From Auanema rhodensis (lineage: Eukaryota > Nematoda > Chromadorea > Rhabditida > Rhabditidae), in the NCBI GenBank assembly GCA_964057225.1, contig OZ059898.1:21119267-21183266 (forward strand): a stretch of 64,000 nucleotides of DNA. The letters are read 5' to 3'. The position numbers and the translations under genes are program-made. Positions 11,088 through 25,518 of this stretch are shown here, piece after piece. How positions within the stretch are numbered: the stretch's first letter is position 1; each line of letters opens with the position of its first letter. A model generated the notes under the pieces. The model was not told the DNA's origin, did not search any database, and worked only from the letters and a program-made list of their open reading frames with translations.

Positions 11088-12847
11088 AATTAAATGTACA
11101 CGTGATGTGCACTTGGTATGTAACTCGCTTCACGTGAAAGATAAAGAGATGCGGTTTTCAAAATTAGATTCCCCCTGTCCATATTAGTCTAAAAACAAAT
11201 TTTTATTGATATTGGTTCATGGTAACCATGACTTTGAAATTTACGTGAACTTTAATTTATGCTAATTAAATGTACACGTGATGTGCACTTGGTATGTAAC
11301 TCGCTTCACGTGAAAGATAAAGAGATGCGGTTTTCAAAATTAGATTCCCCATGTCCATATTAGTCTAAAAACAAATTTTTATTGATATTGGTTCATGGTA
11401 ACCATGACTTTGAAATTTACGTGAACTATAATTTATGCTAATTAAATGTACACGTGATGTGCACTTGGTATGTAACTCGCTTCACGTGAAAGATAAAGAG
11501 ATGCGGTTTTCAAAATTAGATTCCCCATGTCCATATTAGTCTAAAAACAAATTTTTATTGATATTGGTTCATGGTAACCATGACTTTGAAATTTACGTGA
11601 ACTTTAATTTATGCTAATTAAATGTACACGTGATGTGCACTTGGTATGTAACTCGCTTCACGTGAAAGATAAAGAGATGCGGTTTTCAAAATTAGATTCC
11701 CCATGTCCATATTAGTCTAAAAACAAATTTTTATTGATATTGGTGCATGGTAACCATGACTTTGAAATTTACGTGAATTTTAATTTATGCTAATTAAATG
11801 TACACGTGATGTGCACTTGGTATGTAACTCGCTTCACGTGAAAGATAAAGAGATGCGGTTTTCAAAATTAGATTCCCCCTGTCCATATTAGTCTAAAAAC
11901 AAATTTTTATTGATATTGGTTCATGGTAACCATGACTTTGAAATTTACGTGAACTTTAATTTATGCTAATTAAATGTACACGTGATGTGCACTTGGTATG
12001 TAACTCGCTTCACGTGAAATATAAAGAGATGCGGTTTTCAAAATTAGATTCCCCATGTCCATATTAGTCTAATAACAAATTTTTATTGATATTAGTTCAT
12101 GGTAACCATGACTTTGAAATTTACGTGAATTTTAATTTATGCTAATTAAATGTACACGTGATGTGCACTTGGTATGTAACTCGCTTCACGTGAAAGATAA
12201 AGAGATGCGGTTTTCAAAATTAGATTCCCCATGTCCATATTAGTCTAAAAACAAATTTTTATTGATATTGGTTCATGGTAACCATGACTTTGAAATTTAC
12301 GTGAACTTTAATTTATGCTAATTAAATGTACACGTGATGTGCACTTGGTATGTAACTCGCTTCACGTGAAAGATAAAGAGATGCGGTTTTCAAAATTAGA
12401 TTCCCCCTGTCCATATTAGTCTAAAAACAAATTTTTATTGATATTGGTTCATGGTAACCATGACTTTGAATTTTACGTGAACTTTAATTTATGCTAATTG
12501 AATGTACACGTGATGTGCACTTGGTATGTAACTCGCTTCACGTGAAAGATAAAGAGATGCGGTTTTCAAAATTAGATTCCCCATGTCCATATTAGTCTAA
12601 AAACAAATTTTTATTGATATTGGTTCATGGTAACCATGACTTTGAAATTTACGTGAATTTTAATTTATGCTAATTAAATGTACACGTGATGTGCACTTGG
12701 TATGTAACTCGCTTCACGTGAAAGATAAAGAGATGCGGTTTTCAAAATTAGATTCCCCATGTCCATATTAGTCTAAAAACAAATTTTTATTGATATTGGT
12801 TCATGGTAACCATGACTTTGAAATTTACGTGAACTTTAATTTATGCT

Positions 12848-14255
12848 AATTAAATGTACATGTGATGTGCACTTGGTATGTAACTCGCTTCACGTGAAAG
12901 ATAAAGAGATGCGGTTTTCAAAATTAGATTCCCCATGTCCATATTAGTCTAAAAACAAATTTTTATTGATATTGGTGCATGGTAACCATGACTTTGAAAT
13001 TTACGTGAACTTTAATTTATGCTAATTAAATGTACACGTGATGTGCACTTGGTATGTAACTCGCTTCACGTGAAAGATAAAGAGATGCGGTTTTCAAAAT
13101 TAGATTCCCCATGTCCATATTAGTCTAAAAACAAATTTTTATTGATATTGGTGCATGGTAACCATGACTTTGAAATTTACGTGAACTTTAATTTATGCTA
13201 ATTAAATGTACACGTGATGTGCACTTGGTATGTAACTCGCTTCACGTGAAAGATAAAGAGATGCGGTTTTCAAAATTAGATTCCCCATGTCCATATTAGT
13301 CTAAAAACAAATTTTTATTGATATTGGTGCATGGTAACCATGACTTTGAAAGTTACGTGAACTTTAATTTATGCTAATCAAATGTACACGTGATGTGCAC
13401 TTGGTATGTAACTCGCTTCACGTGAAAGATAAAGAGATGCGGTTTTCAAAATTAGATTCCCCATGTCCATATTAGTCTAAAAACAAATTTTTATTGATAT
13501 TGGTTCATGGTAACCATGACTTTGAAATTTACGTGAACTTTAATTTATGCTAATTAAATGTACACGTGATGTGCACTTGGTATGTAACTCGCTTCACGTG
13601 AAAGATAAAGAGATGCGGTTTTCAAAATTAGATTCCCCATGTCCATATTAGTCTAAAAACAAATTTTTATTGATATTGGTGCATGGTAACCATGACTTTG
13701 AAATTTACGTGAACTTTAATTTATGCTAATTAAATGTACACGTGATGTGCACTTGGTATGTAACTCGCTTCACGTGAAAGATGAAGAGATGCGGTTTTCA
13801 AAATTAGATTCCCCATGTCCATATTAGTCTAAAAACAAATTTTTATTGATATTGGTGCATGGTAACCATGACTTTGAAATTTACGTGAACTTTAATTTAT
13901 GCTAATTAAATGTACACGTGATGTGCACTTGGTATGTAACTCGCTTCACGTGAAAGATGAAGAGATGCGGTTTTCAAAATTAGATTCCCCATGTCCATAT
14001 TAGTCTAAAAACAAATTTTTATTGATATTGGTGCATGGTAACCATGACTTTGAAATTTACGTGAACTTTAATTTATGCTAATTAAATGTACACGTGATGT
14101 GCACTTGGTATGTAACTCGCTTCACGTGAAAGATAAAGAGATGCGGTTTTCAAAATTAGATTCCCCATGTCCATATTAGTCTAAAAACAAATTTTTATTG
14201 ATATTGGTGCATGGTAACCATGACTTTGAAATTTACGTGAACTTTAATTTATGCT
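12848..14255 (+). repeat. Segmental duplication, copy 1 (pair with 17424-19007)
   Basis: This eight-monomer block starts with an ACATGTG monomer (near 12858). It then carries a copy with GAAAGTTACG (13352) whose neighbour starts AATCAA (13376), followed by GGTTCAT, GGTGCAT and two GATGAAG monomers. The paired GAAAGTTACG/AATCAA markers recur exactly 4752 bp (27 monomers) later. Two rare adjacent substitutions shared at one offset indicate a copied segment rather than independent mutation. Confidence 0.8.
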
Positions 14256-16015
14256 AATTAAATGTACACGTGATGTGCACTTGGTATGTAACTCGCTTCA
14301 CGTGAAAGATAAAGAGATGCGGTTTTCAAAATTAGATTCCCCATGTCCATATTAGTCTAAAAACAAATTTTTATTGATATTGGTGCATGGTAACCATGAC
14401 TTTGAAATTTACGTGAACTTTAATTTATGCTAATTAAATGTACACGTGATGTGCACTTGGTATGTAACTCGCTTCACGTGAAAGATGAAGAGATGCGGTT
14501 TTCAAAATTAGATTCCCCATGTCCATATTAGTCTAAAAACAAATTTTTATTGATATTGGTGCATGGTAACCATGACTTTGAAATTTACGTGAACTTTAAT
14601 TTATGCTAATTAAATGTACACGTGATGTGCACTTGGTATGTAACTCGCTTCACGTGAAAGATGAAGAGATGCGGTTTTCAAAATTAGATTCCCCATGTCC
14701 ATATTAGTCTAAAAACAAATTTTTATTGACATTGGTGCATGGTAACCATGACTTTGAAATTTACGTGAACTTTAATTTATGCTAATTAAATGTACACGTG
14801 ATGTGCACTTGGTATGTAACTCGCTTCACGTGAAAGATAAAGAGATGCGGTTTTCAAAATTAGATTCCTCATGTCCATATTAGTCTAAAAACAAATTTTT
14901 ATTGATATTGGTGCATGGTAACCATGACTTTGAAATTTACGTGAACTTTAATTTATGCTAATTAAATGTACACGTGATGTGCACTTGGTATGTAACTCGC
15001 TTCACGTGAAAGATAAAGAGATGCGGTTTTCAAAATTAGATTCCCCATGTCCATATTAGTCTAAAAACAAATTTTTATTGATATTGGTGCATGGTAACCA
15101 TGACTTTGAAATTTACGTGAACTTTAATTTATGCTAATTAAATGTACACGTGATGTGCACTTGGTATGTAACTCGCTTCACGTGAAAGATAAAGAGATGC
15201 GGTTTCCAAAATTAGATTCCCCATGTCCATATTAGTCTAAAAACAAATTTTTATTGATATTGGTGCATGGTAACCATGACTTTGAAATTTACGTGAACTT
15301 TAATTTATGCTAATTAAATGTACACGTGATGTGCACTTGGTATGTAACTCGCTTCACGTGAAAGATGAAGAGATGCGGTTTTCAAAATTAGATTCCCCAT
15401 GTCCATATTAGTCTAAAAACAAATTTTTATTGATATTGGTGCATGGTAACCATGACTTTGAAATTTACGTGAACTTTAATTTATGCTAATTAAATGTACA
15501 CGTGATGTGCACTTGGTATGTAACTCGCTTCACGTGAAAGATGAAGAGATGCGGTTTTCAAAATTAGATTCCCCATGTCCATATTAGTCTAAAAACAAAT
15601 TTTTATTGACATTGGTGCATGGTAACCATGACTTTGAAATTTACGTGAACTTTAATTTATGCTAATTAAATGTACACGTGATGTGCACTTGGTATGTAAC
15701 TCGCTTCACGTGAAAGATAAAGAGATGCGGTTTTCAAAATTAGATTCCTCATGTCCATATTAGTCTAAAAACAAATTTTTATTGATATTGGTGCATGGTA
15801 ACCATGACTTTGAAATTTACGTGAACTTTAATTTATGCTAATTAAATGTACACGTGATGTGCACTTGGTATGTAACTCGCTTCACGTGAAAGATAAAGAG
15901 ATGCGGTTTTCAAAATTAGATTCCCCATGTCCATATTAGTCTAAAAACAAATTTTTATTGATATTGGTTCATGGTAACCATGACTTTGAAATTTACGTGA
16001 ACTTTAATTTATGCT
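14256..16015 (+). repeat. 5-mer higher-order repeat, two tandem copies (880 bp each)
   Basis: Units 14256-15135 and 15136-16015 share the order: plain; GATGAAG (A56 to G); GATGAAG with TGACATT (T123 to C); CCTC (C86 to T); plain. TGACATT falls at 14727 and 15607, 880 bp apart. The fifth monomers differ at position 130 and the second unit begins with a TTTCC change. The block corresponds to a single, unduplicated run near 18.9-19.7 kb, so the duplication is local. Confidence 0.75.
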
Positions 16016-17423
16016 AATTAAATGTACACGTGATGTGCACTTGGTATGTAACTCGCTTCACGTGAAAGATAAAGAGATGCGGTTTTCAAAATTAGATTCC
16101 TCATGTCCATATTAGTCTAAAAACAAATTTTTATTGATATTGGTGCATGGTAACCATGACTTTGAAATTTACGTGAACTTTAATTTATGCTAATTAAATG
16201 TACACGTGATGTGCACTTGGTATGTAACTCGCTTCACGTGAAAGATGAAGAGATGCGGTTTTCAAAATTAGATTCCCCATGTCCATATTAGTCTAAAAAC
16301 AAATTTTTATTGACATTGGTGCATGGTAACCATGACTTTGAAATTTACGTGAACTTTAATTTATGCTAATTAAATGTACACGTGATGTGCACTTGGTATG
16401 TAACTCGCTTCACGTGAAAGATAAAGAGATGCGGTTTTCAAAATTAGATTCCCCATGTCCATATTAGTCTAAAAACAAATTTTTATTGACATTGGTGCAT
16501 GGTAACCATGACTTTGAAATTTACGTGAACTTTAATTTATGCTAATTAAATGTACACGTGATGTGCACTTGGTATGTAACTCGCTTCACGTGAAAGATGA
16601 AGAGATGCGGTTTTCAAAATTAGATTCCCCATGTCCATATTAGTCTAAAAACAAATTTTTATTGATATTGGTGCATGGTAACCATGACTTTGAAATTTAC
16701 GTGAACTTTAATTTATGCTAATTAAATGTACACGTGATGTGCACTTGGTATGTAACTCGCTTCACGTGAAAGATAAGGAGATGCGGTTTTCAAAATTAGA
16801 TTCCCCATGTCCATATTAGTCTAAAAACAAATTTTTATTGATATTGGTTCATGGTAACCATGACTTTGAAATTTACGTGAACTTTAATTTATGCTAATTA
16901 AATGTACACGTGATGTGCACTTGGTATGTAACTCGCTTCACGTGAAAGATAAGGAGATGCGGTTTTCAAAATTAGATTCCCCATGTCCATATTAGTCTAA
17001 AAACAAATTTTTATTGATATTGGTGCATGGTAACCATGACTTTGAAATTTACGTGAACTTTAATTTATGCTAATTAAATGTACACGTGATGTGCACTTGG
17101 TATGTAACTCGCTTCACGTGAAAGATAAAGAGATGCGGTTTTCAAAATTAGATTCCCCATGTCCATATTAGTCTAAAAACAATTTTTTATTGATATTGGT
17201 GCATGGTAACCATGACTTTGAAATTTACGTGAACTTTAATTTATGCTAATTAAATGTACACGTGATGTGCACTTGGTATGTAACTCGCTTCACGTGAAAG
17301 TTAAAGAGATGCGGTTTTCAAAATTAGATTCCCCATGTCCATATTAGTCTAAAAACAAATTTTTATTGATATTGGTTCATGGTAACCATGACTTTGAAAT
17401 TTACGTGAACTTTAATTTATGCT

Positions 17424-19007
17424 AATTAAATGTACATGTGATGTGCACTTGGTATGTAACTCGCTTCACGTGAAAGATAAAGAGATGCGGTTTTCAAAAT
17501 TAGATTCCCCATGTCCATATTAGTCTAAAAACAAATTTTTATTGATATTGGTGCATGGTAACCATGACTTTGAAATTTACGTGAACTTTAATTTATGCTA
17601 ATTAAATGTACACGTGATGTGCACTTGGTATGTAACTCGCTTCACGTGAAAGATGAAGAGATGCGGTTTTCAAAATTAGATTCCCCATGTCCATATTAGT
17701 CTAAAAACAAATTTTTATTGATATTGGTACATGGTAACCATGACTTTGAAATTTACGTGAACTTTAATTTATGCTAATTAAATGTACACGTGATGTGCAC
17801 TTGGTATGTAACTCGCTTCACGTGAAAGATAAAGAGATGCGGTTTTCAAAATTAGATTCCCCATGTCCATATTAGTCTAAAAACAAATTTTTATTGATAT
17901 TGGTGCATGGTAACCATGACTTTGAAATTTACGTGAACTTTAATTTATGCTAATTAAATGTACACGTGATGTGCACTTGGTATGTAACTCGCTTCACGTG
18001 AAAGATAAAGAGATGCGGTTTTCAAAATTAGATTCCCCATGTCCATATTAGTCTAAAAACAAATTTTTATTGATATTGGTGCATGGTAACCATGACTTTG
18101 AAAGTTACGTGAACTTTAATTTATGCTAATCAAATGTACACGTGATGTGCACTTGGTATGTAACTCGCTTCACGTGAAAGATAAAGAGATGCGGTTTTCA
18201 AAATTAGATTCCCCATGTCCATATTAGTCTAAAAACAAATTTTTATTGATATTGGTTCATGGTAACCATGACTTTGAAATTTACGTGAACTTTAATTTAT
18301 GCTAATTAAATGTACACGTGATGTGCACTTGGTATGTAACTCGCTTCACGTGAAAGATAAAGAGATGCGGTTTTCAAAATTAGATTCCCCATGTCCATAT
18401 TAGTCTAAAAACAAATTTTTATTGATATTGGTGCATGGTAACCATGACTTTGAAATTTACGTGAACTTTAATTTATGCTAATTAAATGTACACGTGATGT
18501 GCACTTGGTATGTAACTCGCTTCACGTGAAAGATGAAGAGATGCGGTTTTCAAAATTAGATTCCCCATGTCCATATTAGTCTAAAAACAAATTTTTATTG
18601 ATATTGGTGCATGGTAACCATGACTTTGAAATTTACGTGAACTTTAATTTATGCTAATTAAATGTACACGTGATGTGCACTTGGTATGTAACTCGCTTCA
18701 CGTGAAAGATGAAGAGATGCGGTTTTCAAAATTAGATTCCCCATGTCCATATTAGTCTAAAAACAAATTTTTATTGATATTGGTGCATGGTAACCATGAC
18801 TTTGAAATTTACGTGAACTTTAATTTATGCTAATTAAATGTACACGTGATGTGCACTTGGTATGTAACTCGCTTCACGTGAAAGATAAAGAGATGCGGTT
18901 TTCAAAATTAGATTCCCCATGTCCATATTAGTCTAAAAACAAATTTTTATTGATATTGGTGCATGGTAACCATGACTTTGAAATTTACGTGAACTTTAAT
19001 TTATGCT
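17424..19007 (+). repeat. Segmental duplication, copy 2 (pair with 12848-14255)
   Basis: It begins with ACATGTG (17434) and carries GAAAGTTACG (18104) followed by AATCAA, as in copy 1. It has one extra monomer (17600-17775, GATGAAG with GGTACAT) between the markers, so the offset changes from 26 to 27 monomers. After 19008 the two copies fall out of register by one monomer. Confidence 0.8.
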
Positions 19008-20415
19008 AATTAAATGTACACGTGATGTGCACTTGGTATGTAACTCGCTTCACGTGAAAGATGAAGAGATGCGGTTTTCAAAATTAGATTCCCCATGTCC
19101 ATATTAGTCTAAAAACAAATTTTTATTGATATTGGTGCATGGTAACCATGACTTTGAAATTTACGTGAACTTTAATTTATGCTAATTAAATGTACACGTG
19201 ATGTGCACTTGGTATGTAACTCGCTTCACGTGAAAGATGAAGAGATGCGGTTTTCAAAATTAGATTCCCCATGTCCATATTAGTCTAAAAACAAATTTTT
19301 ATTGACATTGGTGCATGGTAACCATGACTTTGAAATTTACGTGAACTTTAATTTATGCTAATTAAATGTACACGTGATGTGCACTTGGTATGTAACTCGC
19401 TTCACGTGAAAGATAAAGAGATGCGGTTTTCAAAATTAGATTCCTCATGTCCATATTAGTCTAAAAACAAATTTTTATTGATATTGGTGCATGGTAACCA
19501 TGACTTTGAAATTTACGTGAACTTTAATTTATGCTAATTAAATGTACACGTGATGTGCACTTGGTATGTAACTCGCTTCACGTGAAAGATAAAGAGATGC
19601 GGTTTTCAAAATTAGATTCCCCATGTCCATATTAGTCTAAAAACAAATTTTTATTGATATTGGTTCATGGTAACCATGACTTTGAAATTTACGTGAACTT
19701 TAATTTATGCTAATTAAATGTACACGTGATGTGCACTTGGTATGTAACTCGCTTCACGTGAAAGATAAAGAGATGCGGTTTTCAAAATTAGATTCCTCAT
19801 GTCCATATTAGTCTAAAAACAAATTTTTATTGATATTGGTGCATGGTAACCATGACTTTGAAATTTACGTGAACTTTAATTTATGCTAATTAAATGTACA
19901 CGTGATGTGCACTTGGTATGTAACTCGCTTCACGTGAAAGATGAAGAGATGCGGTTTTCAAAATTAGATTCCCCATGTCCATATTAGTCTAAAAACAAAT
20001 TTTTATTGACATTGGTGCATGGTAACCATGACTTTGAAATTTACGTGAACTTTAATTTATGCTAATTAAATGTACACGTGATGTGCACTTGGTATGTAAC
20101 TCGCTTCACGTGAAAGATAAAGAGATGCGGTTTTCAAAATTAGATTCCCCATGTCCATATTAGTCTAAAAACAAATTTTTATTGACATTGGTGCATGGTA
20201 ACCATGACTTTGAAATTTACGTGAACTTTAATTTATGCTAATTAAATGTACACGTGATGTGCACTTGGTATGTAACTCGCTTCACGTGAAAGATGAAGAG
20301 ATGCGGTTTTCAAAATTAGATTCCCCATGTCCATATTAGTCTAAAAACAAATTTTTATTGATATTGGTGCATGGTAACCATGACTTTGAAATTTACGTGA
20401 ACTTTAATTTATGCT

Positions 20416-23400
20416 AATTAAATGTACACGTGATGTGCACTTGGTATGTAACTCGCTTCACGTGAAAGATAAGGAGATGCGGTTTTCAAAATTAGATTCC
20501 CCATGTCCATATTAGTCTAAAAACAAATTTTTATTGATATTGGTTCATGGTAACCATGACTTTGAAATTTACGTGAACTTTAATTTATGCTAATTAAATG
20601 TACACGTGATGTGCACTTGGTATGTAACTCGCTTCACGTGAAAGATAAAGAGATGCGGTTTTCAAAATTAGATTCCCCATGTCCATATTAGTCTAAAAAC
20701 AAATTTTTATTGATATTGGTGCATGGTAACCATGACTTTGAAATTTACGTGAACTTTAATTTATGCTAATTAAATTTACACGTGATGTGCACTTGGTATG
20801 TAACTCGCTTCACGTGAAAGATGAAGAGATGCGGTTTTCAAAATTAGATTCCCCATGTCCATATTAGTCTAAAAACAAATTTTTATTGATATTGGTGCAT
20901 GGTAACCATGACTTTGAAATTTACGTGAACTTTAATTTATGCTAATTAAATGTACACGTGATGTGCACTTGGTATGTAACTCGCTTCACGTGAAAGATAA
21001 AGAGATGCGGTTTTCAAAATTAGATTCCCCATGTCCATATTAGTCTAAAAACAATTTTTTATTGATATTGGTGCATGGTAACCATGACTTTGAAATTTAC
21101 GTGAACTTTAATTTATGCTAATTAAATGTACACGTGATGTGCACTTGGTATGTAACTCGCTTCACGTGAAAGTTAAAGAGATGCGGTTTTCAAAATTAGA
21201 TTCCCCATGTCCATATTAGTCTAAAAACAAATTTTTATTGATATTGGTTCATGGTAACCATGACTTTGAAATTTACGTGAACTTTAATTTATGCTAATTA
21301 AATGTACACGTGATGTGCACTTGGTATGTAACTCGCTTCACGTGAAAGATAAAGAGATGCGGTTTTCAAAATTAGATTCCTCATGTCCATATTAGTCTAA
21401 AAACAAATTTTTATTGATATTGGTGCATGGTAACCATGACTTTGAAATTTACGTGAACTTTAATTTATGCTAATTAAATGTACACGTGATGTGCACTTGG
21501 TATGTAACTCGCTTCACGTGAAAGATAAAGAGATGCGGTTTTCAAAATTAGATTCCCCATGTCCATATTAGTCTAAAAACAAATTTTTATTGATATTGGT
21601 GCATGGTAACCATGACTTTGAAATTTACGTGAACTTTAATTTATGCTAATTAAATGTACACGTGATGTGCACTTGGTATGTAACTCGCTTCACGTGAAAG
21701 ATGAAGAGATGCGGTTTTCAAAATTAGATTCCCCATGTCCATATTAGTCTAAAAACAAATTTTTATTGATATTGGTGCATGGTAACCATGACTTTGAAAT
21801 TTACGTGAACTTTAATTTATGCTAATTAAATGTACACGTGATGTGCACTTGGTATGTAACTCGCTTCACGTGAAAGATAAAGAGATGCGGTTTTCAAAAT
21901 TAGATTCCTCATGTCCATATTAGTCTAAAAACAAATTTTTATTGATATTGGTGCATGGTAACCATGACTTTGAAATTTACGTGAACTTTAATTTATGCTA
22001 ATTAAATGTACACGTGATGTGCACTTGGTATGTAACTCGCTTCACGTGAAAGATGAAGAGATGCGGTTTTCAAAATTAGATTCCCCATGTCCATATTAGT
22101 CTAAAAACAAATTTTTATTGATATTGGTGCATGGTAACCATGACTTTGAAATTTACGTGAACTTTAATTTATGCTAATTAAATGTACACGTGATGTGCAC
22201 TTGGTATGTAACTCGCTTCACGTGAAAGATAAGGAGATGCGGTTTTCAAAATTAGATTCCCCATGTCCATATTAGTATAAAAACAAATTTTTATTGATAT
22301 TGGTTCATGGTAACCATGACTTTGAAATTTACGTGAACTTTAATTTATGCTAATTAAATGTACACGTGATGTGCACTTGGTATGTAACTCGCTTCACGTG
22401 AAAGATAAAGAGATGCGGTTTTCAAAATTAGATTCCCCATGTCCATATTAGTCTAAAAACAAATTTTTATTGATATTGGTGCATGGTAACCATGACTTTG
22501 AAATTTACGTGAACTTTAATTTATGCTAATTAAATGTACACGTGATGTGCACTTGGTATGTAACTCGCTTCACGTGAAAGATGAAGAGATGCGGTTTTCA
22601 AAATTAGATTCCCCATGTCCATATTAGTCTAAAAACAAATTTTTATTGATATTGGTGCATGGTAACCATGACTTTGAAATTTACGTGAACTTTAATTTAT
22701 GCTAATTAAATGTACACGTGATGTGCACTTGGTATGTAACTCGCTTCACGTGAAAGATAAAGAGATGCGGTTTTCAAAATTAGATTCCCCATGTCCATAT
22801 TAGTCTAAAAACAATTTTTTATTGATATTGGTGCATGGTAACCATGACTTTGAAATTTACGTGAACTTTAATTTATGCTAATTAAATGTACACGTGATGT
22901 GCACTTGGTATGTAACTCGCTTCACGTGAAAGATAAAGAGATGCGGTTTTCAAAATTAGATTCCCCATGTCCATATTAGTCTAAAAACAAATTTTTATTG
23001 ATATTGGTTCATGGTAACCATGACTTTGAAATTTACGTGAACTTTAATTTATGCTAATTAAATGTACACGTGATGTGCACTTGGTATGTAACTCGCTTCA
23101 CGTGAAAGATAAAGAGATGCGGTTTTCAAAATTAGATTCCTCATGTCCATATTAGTCTAAAAACAAATTTTTATTGATATTGGTGCATGGTAACCATGAC
23201 TTTGAAATTTACGTGAACTTTAATTTATGCTAATTAAATGTACACGTGATGTGCACTTGGTATGTAACTCGCTTCACGTGAAAGATAAAGAGATGCGGTT
23301 TTCAAAATTAGATTCCCCATGTCCATATTAGTCTAAAAACAAATTTTTATTGATATTGGTGCATGGTAACCATGACTTTGAAATTTACGTGAACTTTAAT

Positions 23401-23934
23401 TTATGCTAATTAAATGTACACGTGATGTGCACTTGGTATGTAACTCGCTTCACGTGAAAGATGAAGAGATGCGGTTTTCAAAATTAGATTCCCCATGTCC
23501 ATATTAGTCTAAAAACAAATTTTTATTGATATTGGTGCATGGTAACCATGACTTTGAAATTTACGTGAACTTTAATTTATGCTAATTAAATGTACACGTG
23601 ATGTGCACTTGGTATGTAACTCGCTTCACGTGAAAGATAAAGAGATGCGGTTTTCAAAATTAGATTCCTCATGTCCATATTAGTCTAAAAACAAATTTTT
23701 ATTGATATTGGTGCATGGTAACCATGACTTTGAAATTTACGTGAACTTTAATTTATGCTAATTAAATGTACACGTGATGTGCACTTGGTATGTAACTCGC
23801 TTCACGTGAAAGATGAAGAGATGCGGTTTTCAAAATTAGATTCCCCATGTCCATATTAGTCTAAAACAAATTTTTATTGACATTGGTGCATGGTAACCAT
23901 GACTTTGAAATTTACGTGAACTTTAATTTATGCT
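20416..23934 (+). repeat. 10-mer higher-order repeat, two tandem copies (1760 and 1759 bp)
   Basis: Units 20416-22175 and 22176-23934 match over ten monomers: GATAAGG (A58 to G) with GGTTCAT; plain; GATGAAG; CAATTTTTT (A112 to T); GGTTCAT; CCTC; plain; GATGAAG; CCTC; GATGAAG. CAATTTTTT lies at 21052 and 22812. The fifth monomer of unit 1 has GTTAAAG, a marker also at 17301 (22 monomers earlier), where a partial relative of this HOR occurs. The last monomer of unit 2 has a one-base A deletion and TGACATT. Confidence 0.88.
23760..23934 (+). repeat. 175-bp monomer with a one-base A-run deletion
   Basis: The five-A run at monomer positions 104-108 is four A near 23863. This is the second phase shift in the array. 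The same change recurs near 48849 and 50430, in otherwise different monomers (GATTTCCC context), so at least two origins are likely. Confidence 0.88.
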
Positions 23935-25518
23935 AATTAAATGTACACGTGATGTGCACTTGGTATGTAACTCGCTTCACGTGAAAGATAAAGAGATGCG
24001 GTTTTCAAAATTAGATTCCCCATGTCCATATTAGTCTAAAAACAAATTTTTATTGATATTGGTGCATGGTAACCATGACTTTGAAATTTACGTGAACTTT
24101 AATTTATGCTAATTAAATGTACACGTGATGTGCACTTGGTATGTAACTCTCTTCACGTGAAAGATGAAGAGATGCGGTTTTCAAAATTAGATTCCCCATG
24201 TCCATATTAGTCTAAAAACAAATTTTTATTGATATTGGTGCATGGTAACCATGACTTTGAAATTTACGTGAACTTTAATTTATGCTAATTAAATGTACAC
24301 GTGATGTGCACTTGGTATGTAACTCGCTTCACGTGAAAGATAAGGAGATGCGGTTTTCAAAATTAGATTCCCCATGTCCATATTAGTCTAAAAACAAATT
24401 TTTATTGATATTGGTTCATGGTAACCATGACTTTGAAATTTACGTGAACTTTAATTTATGCTAATTAAATGTACACGTGATGTGCACTTGGTATGTAACT
24501 CGCTTCACGTGAAAGATAAAGAGATGCGGTTTTCAAAATTAGATTCCCCATGTCCATATTAGTCTAAAAACAAATTTTTATTGATATTGGTGCATGGTAA
24601 CCATGACTTTGAAATTTACGTGAACTTTAATTTATGCTAATTAAATGTACACGTGATGTGCACTTGGTATGTAACTCGTTTCACGTGAAAGATAAAGAGA
24701 TGCGGTTTTCAAAATTAGATTCCCCATGTCCATATTAGTTTAAAAACAAATTTTTATTGATATTGGTGCATGGTAACCATGACTTTGAAATTTACGTGAA
24801 CTTTAATTTATGCTAATTAAATGTACACGTGATGTGCACTTGGTATGTAACTCGCTTCACGTGAAAGATAAAGAGATGCGGTTTTCAAAATTAGATTCCT
24901 CATGTCCATATTAGTCTAAAAACAAATTTTTATTGATATTGGTGCATGGTAACCATGACTTTGAAATTTACGTGAACTTTAATTTATGCTAATTAAATGT
25001 ACACGTGATGTGCACTTGGTATGTAACTCGCTTCACGTGAAAGATAAAGAGATGCGGTTTTCAAAATTAGATTCCCCATGTCCATATTAGTCTAAAAACA
25101 AATTTTTATTGATATTGGTTCATGGTAACCATGACTTTGAAATTTACGTGAACTTTAATTTATGCTAATTAAATGTACACGTGATGTGCACTTGGTATGT
25201 AACTCGCTTCACGTGAAAGATAAAGAGATGCGGTTTTCAAAATTAGATTCCCCATGTCCATATTAGTCTAAAAACAAATTTTTATTGATATTGGTGCATG
25301 GTAACCATGACTTTGAAATTTACGTGAACTTTAATTTATGCTAATTAAATGTACACGTGATGTGCACTTGGTATGTAACTCGCTTCACGTGAAAGATAAA
25401 GAGATGCGGTTTTCAAAATTAGATTCCCCATGTCCATATTAGTCTAAAAACAAATTTTTATTGATATTGGTGCATGGTAACCATGACTTTGAAATTTACG
25501 TGAACTTTAATTTATGCT

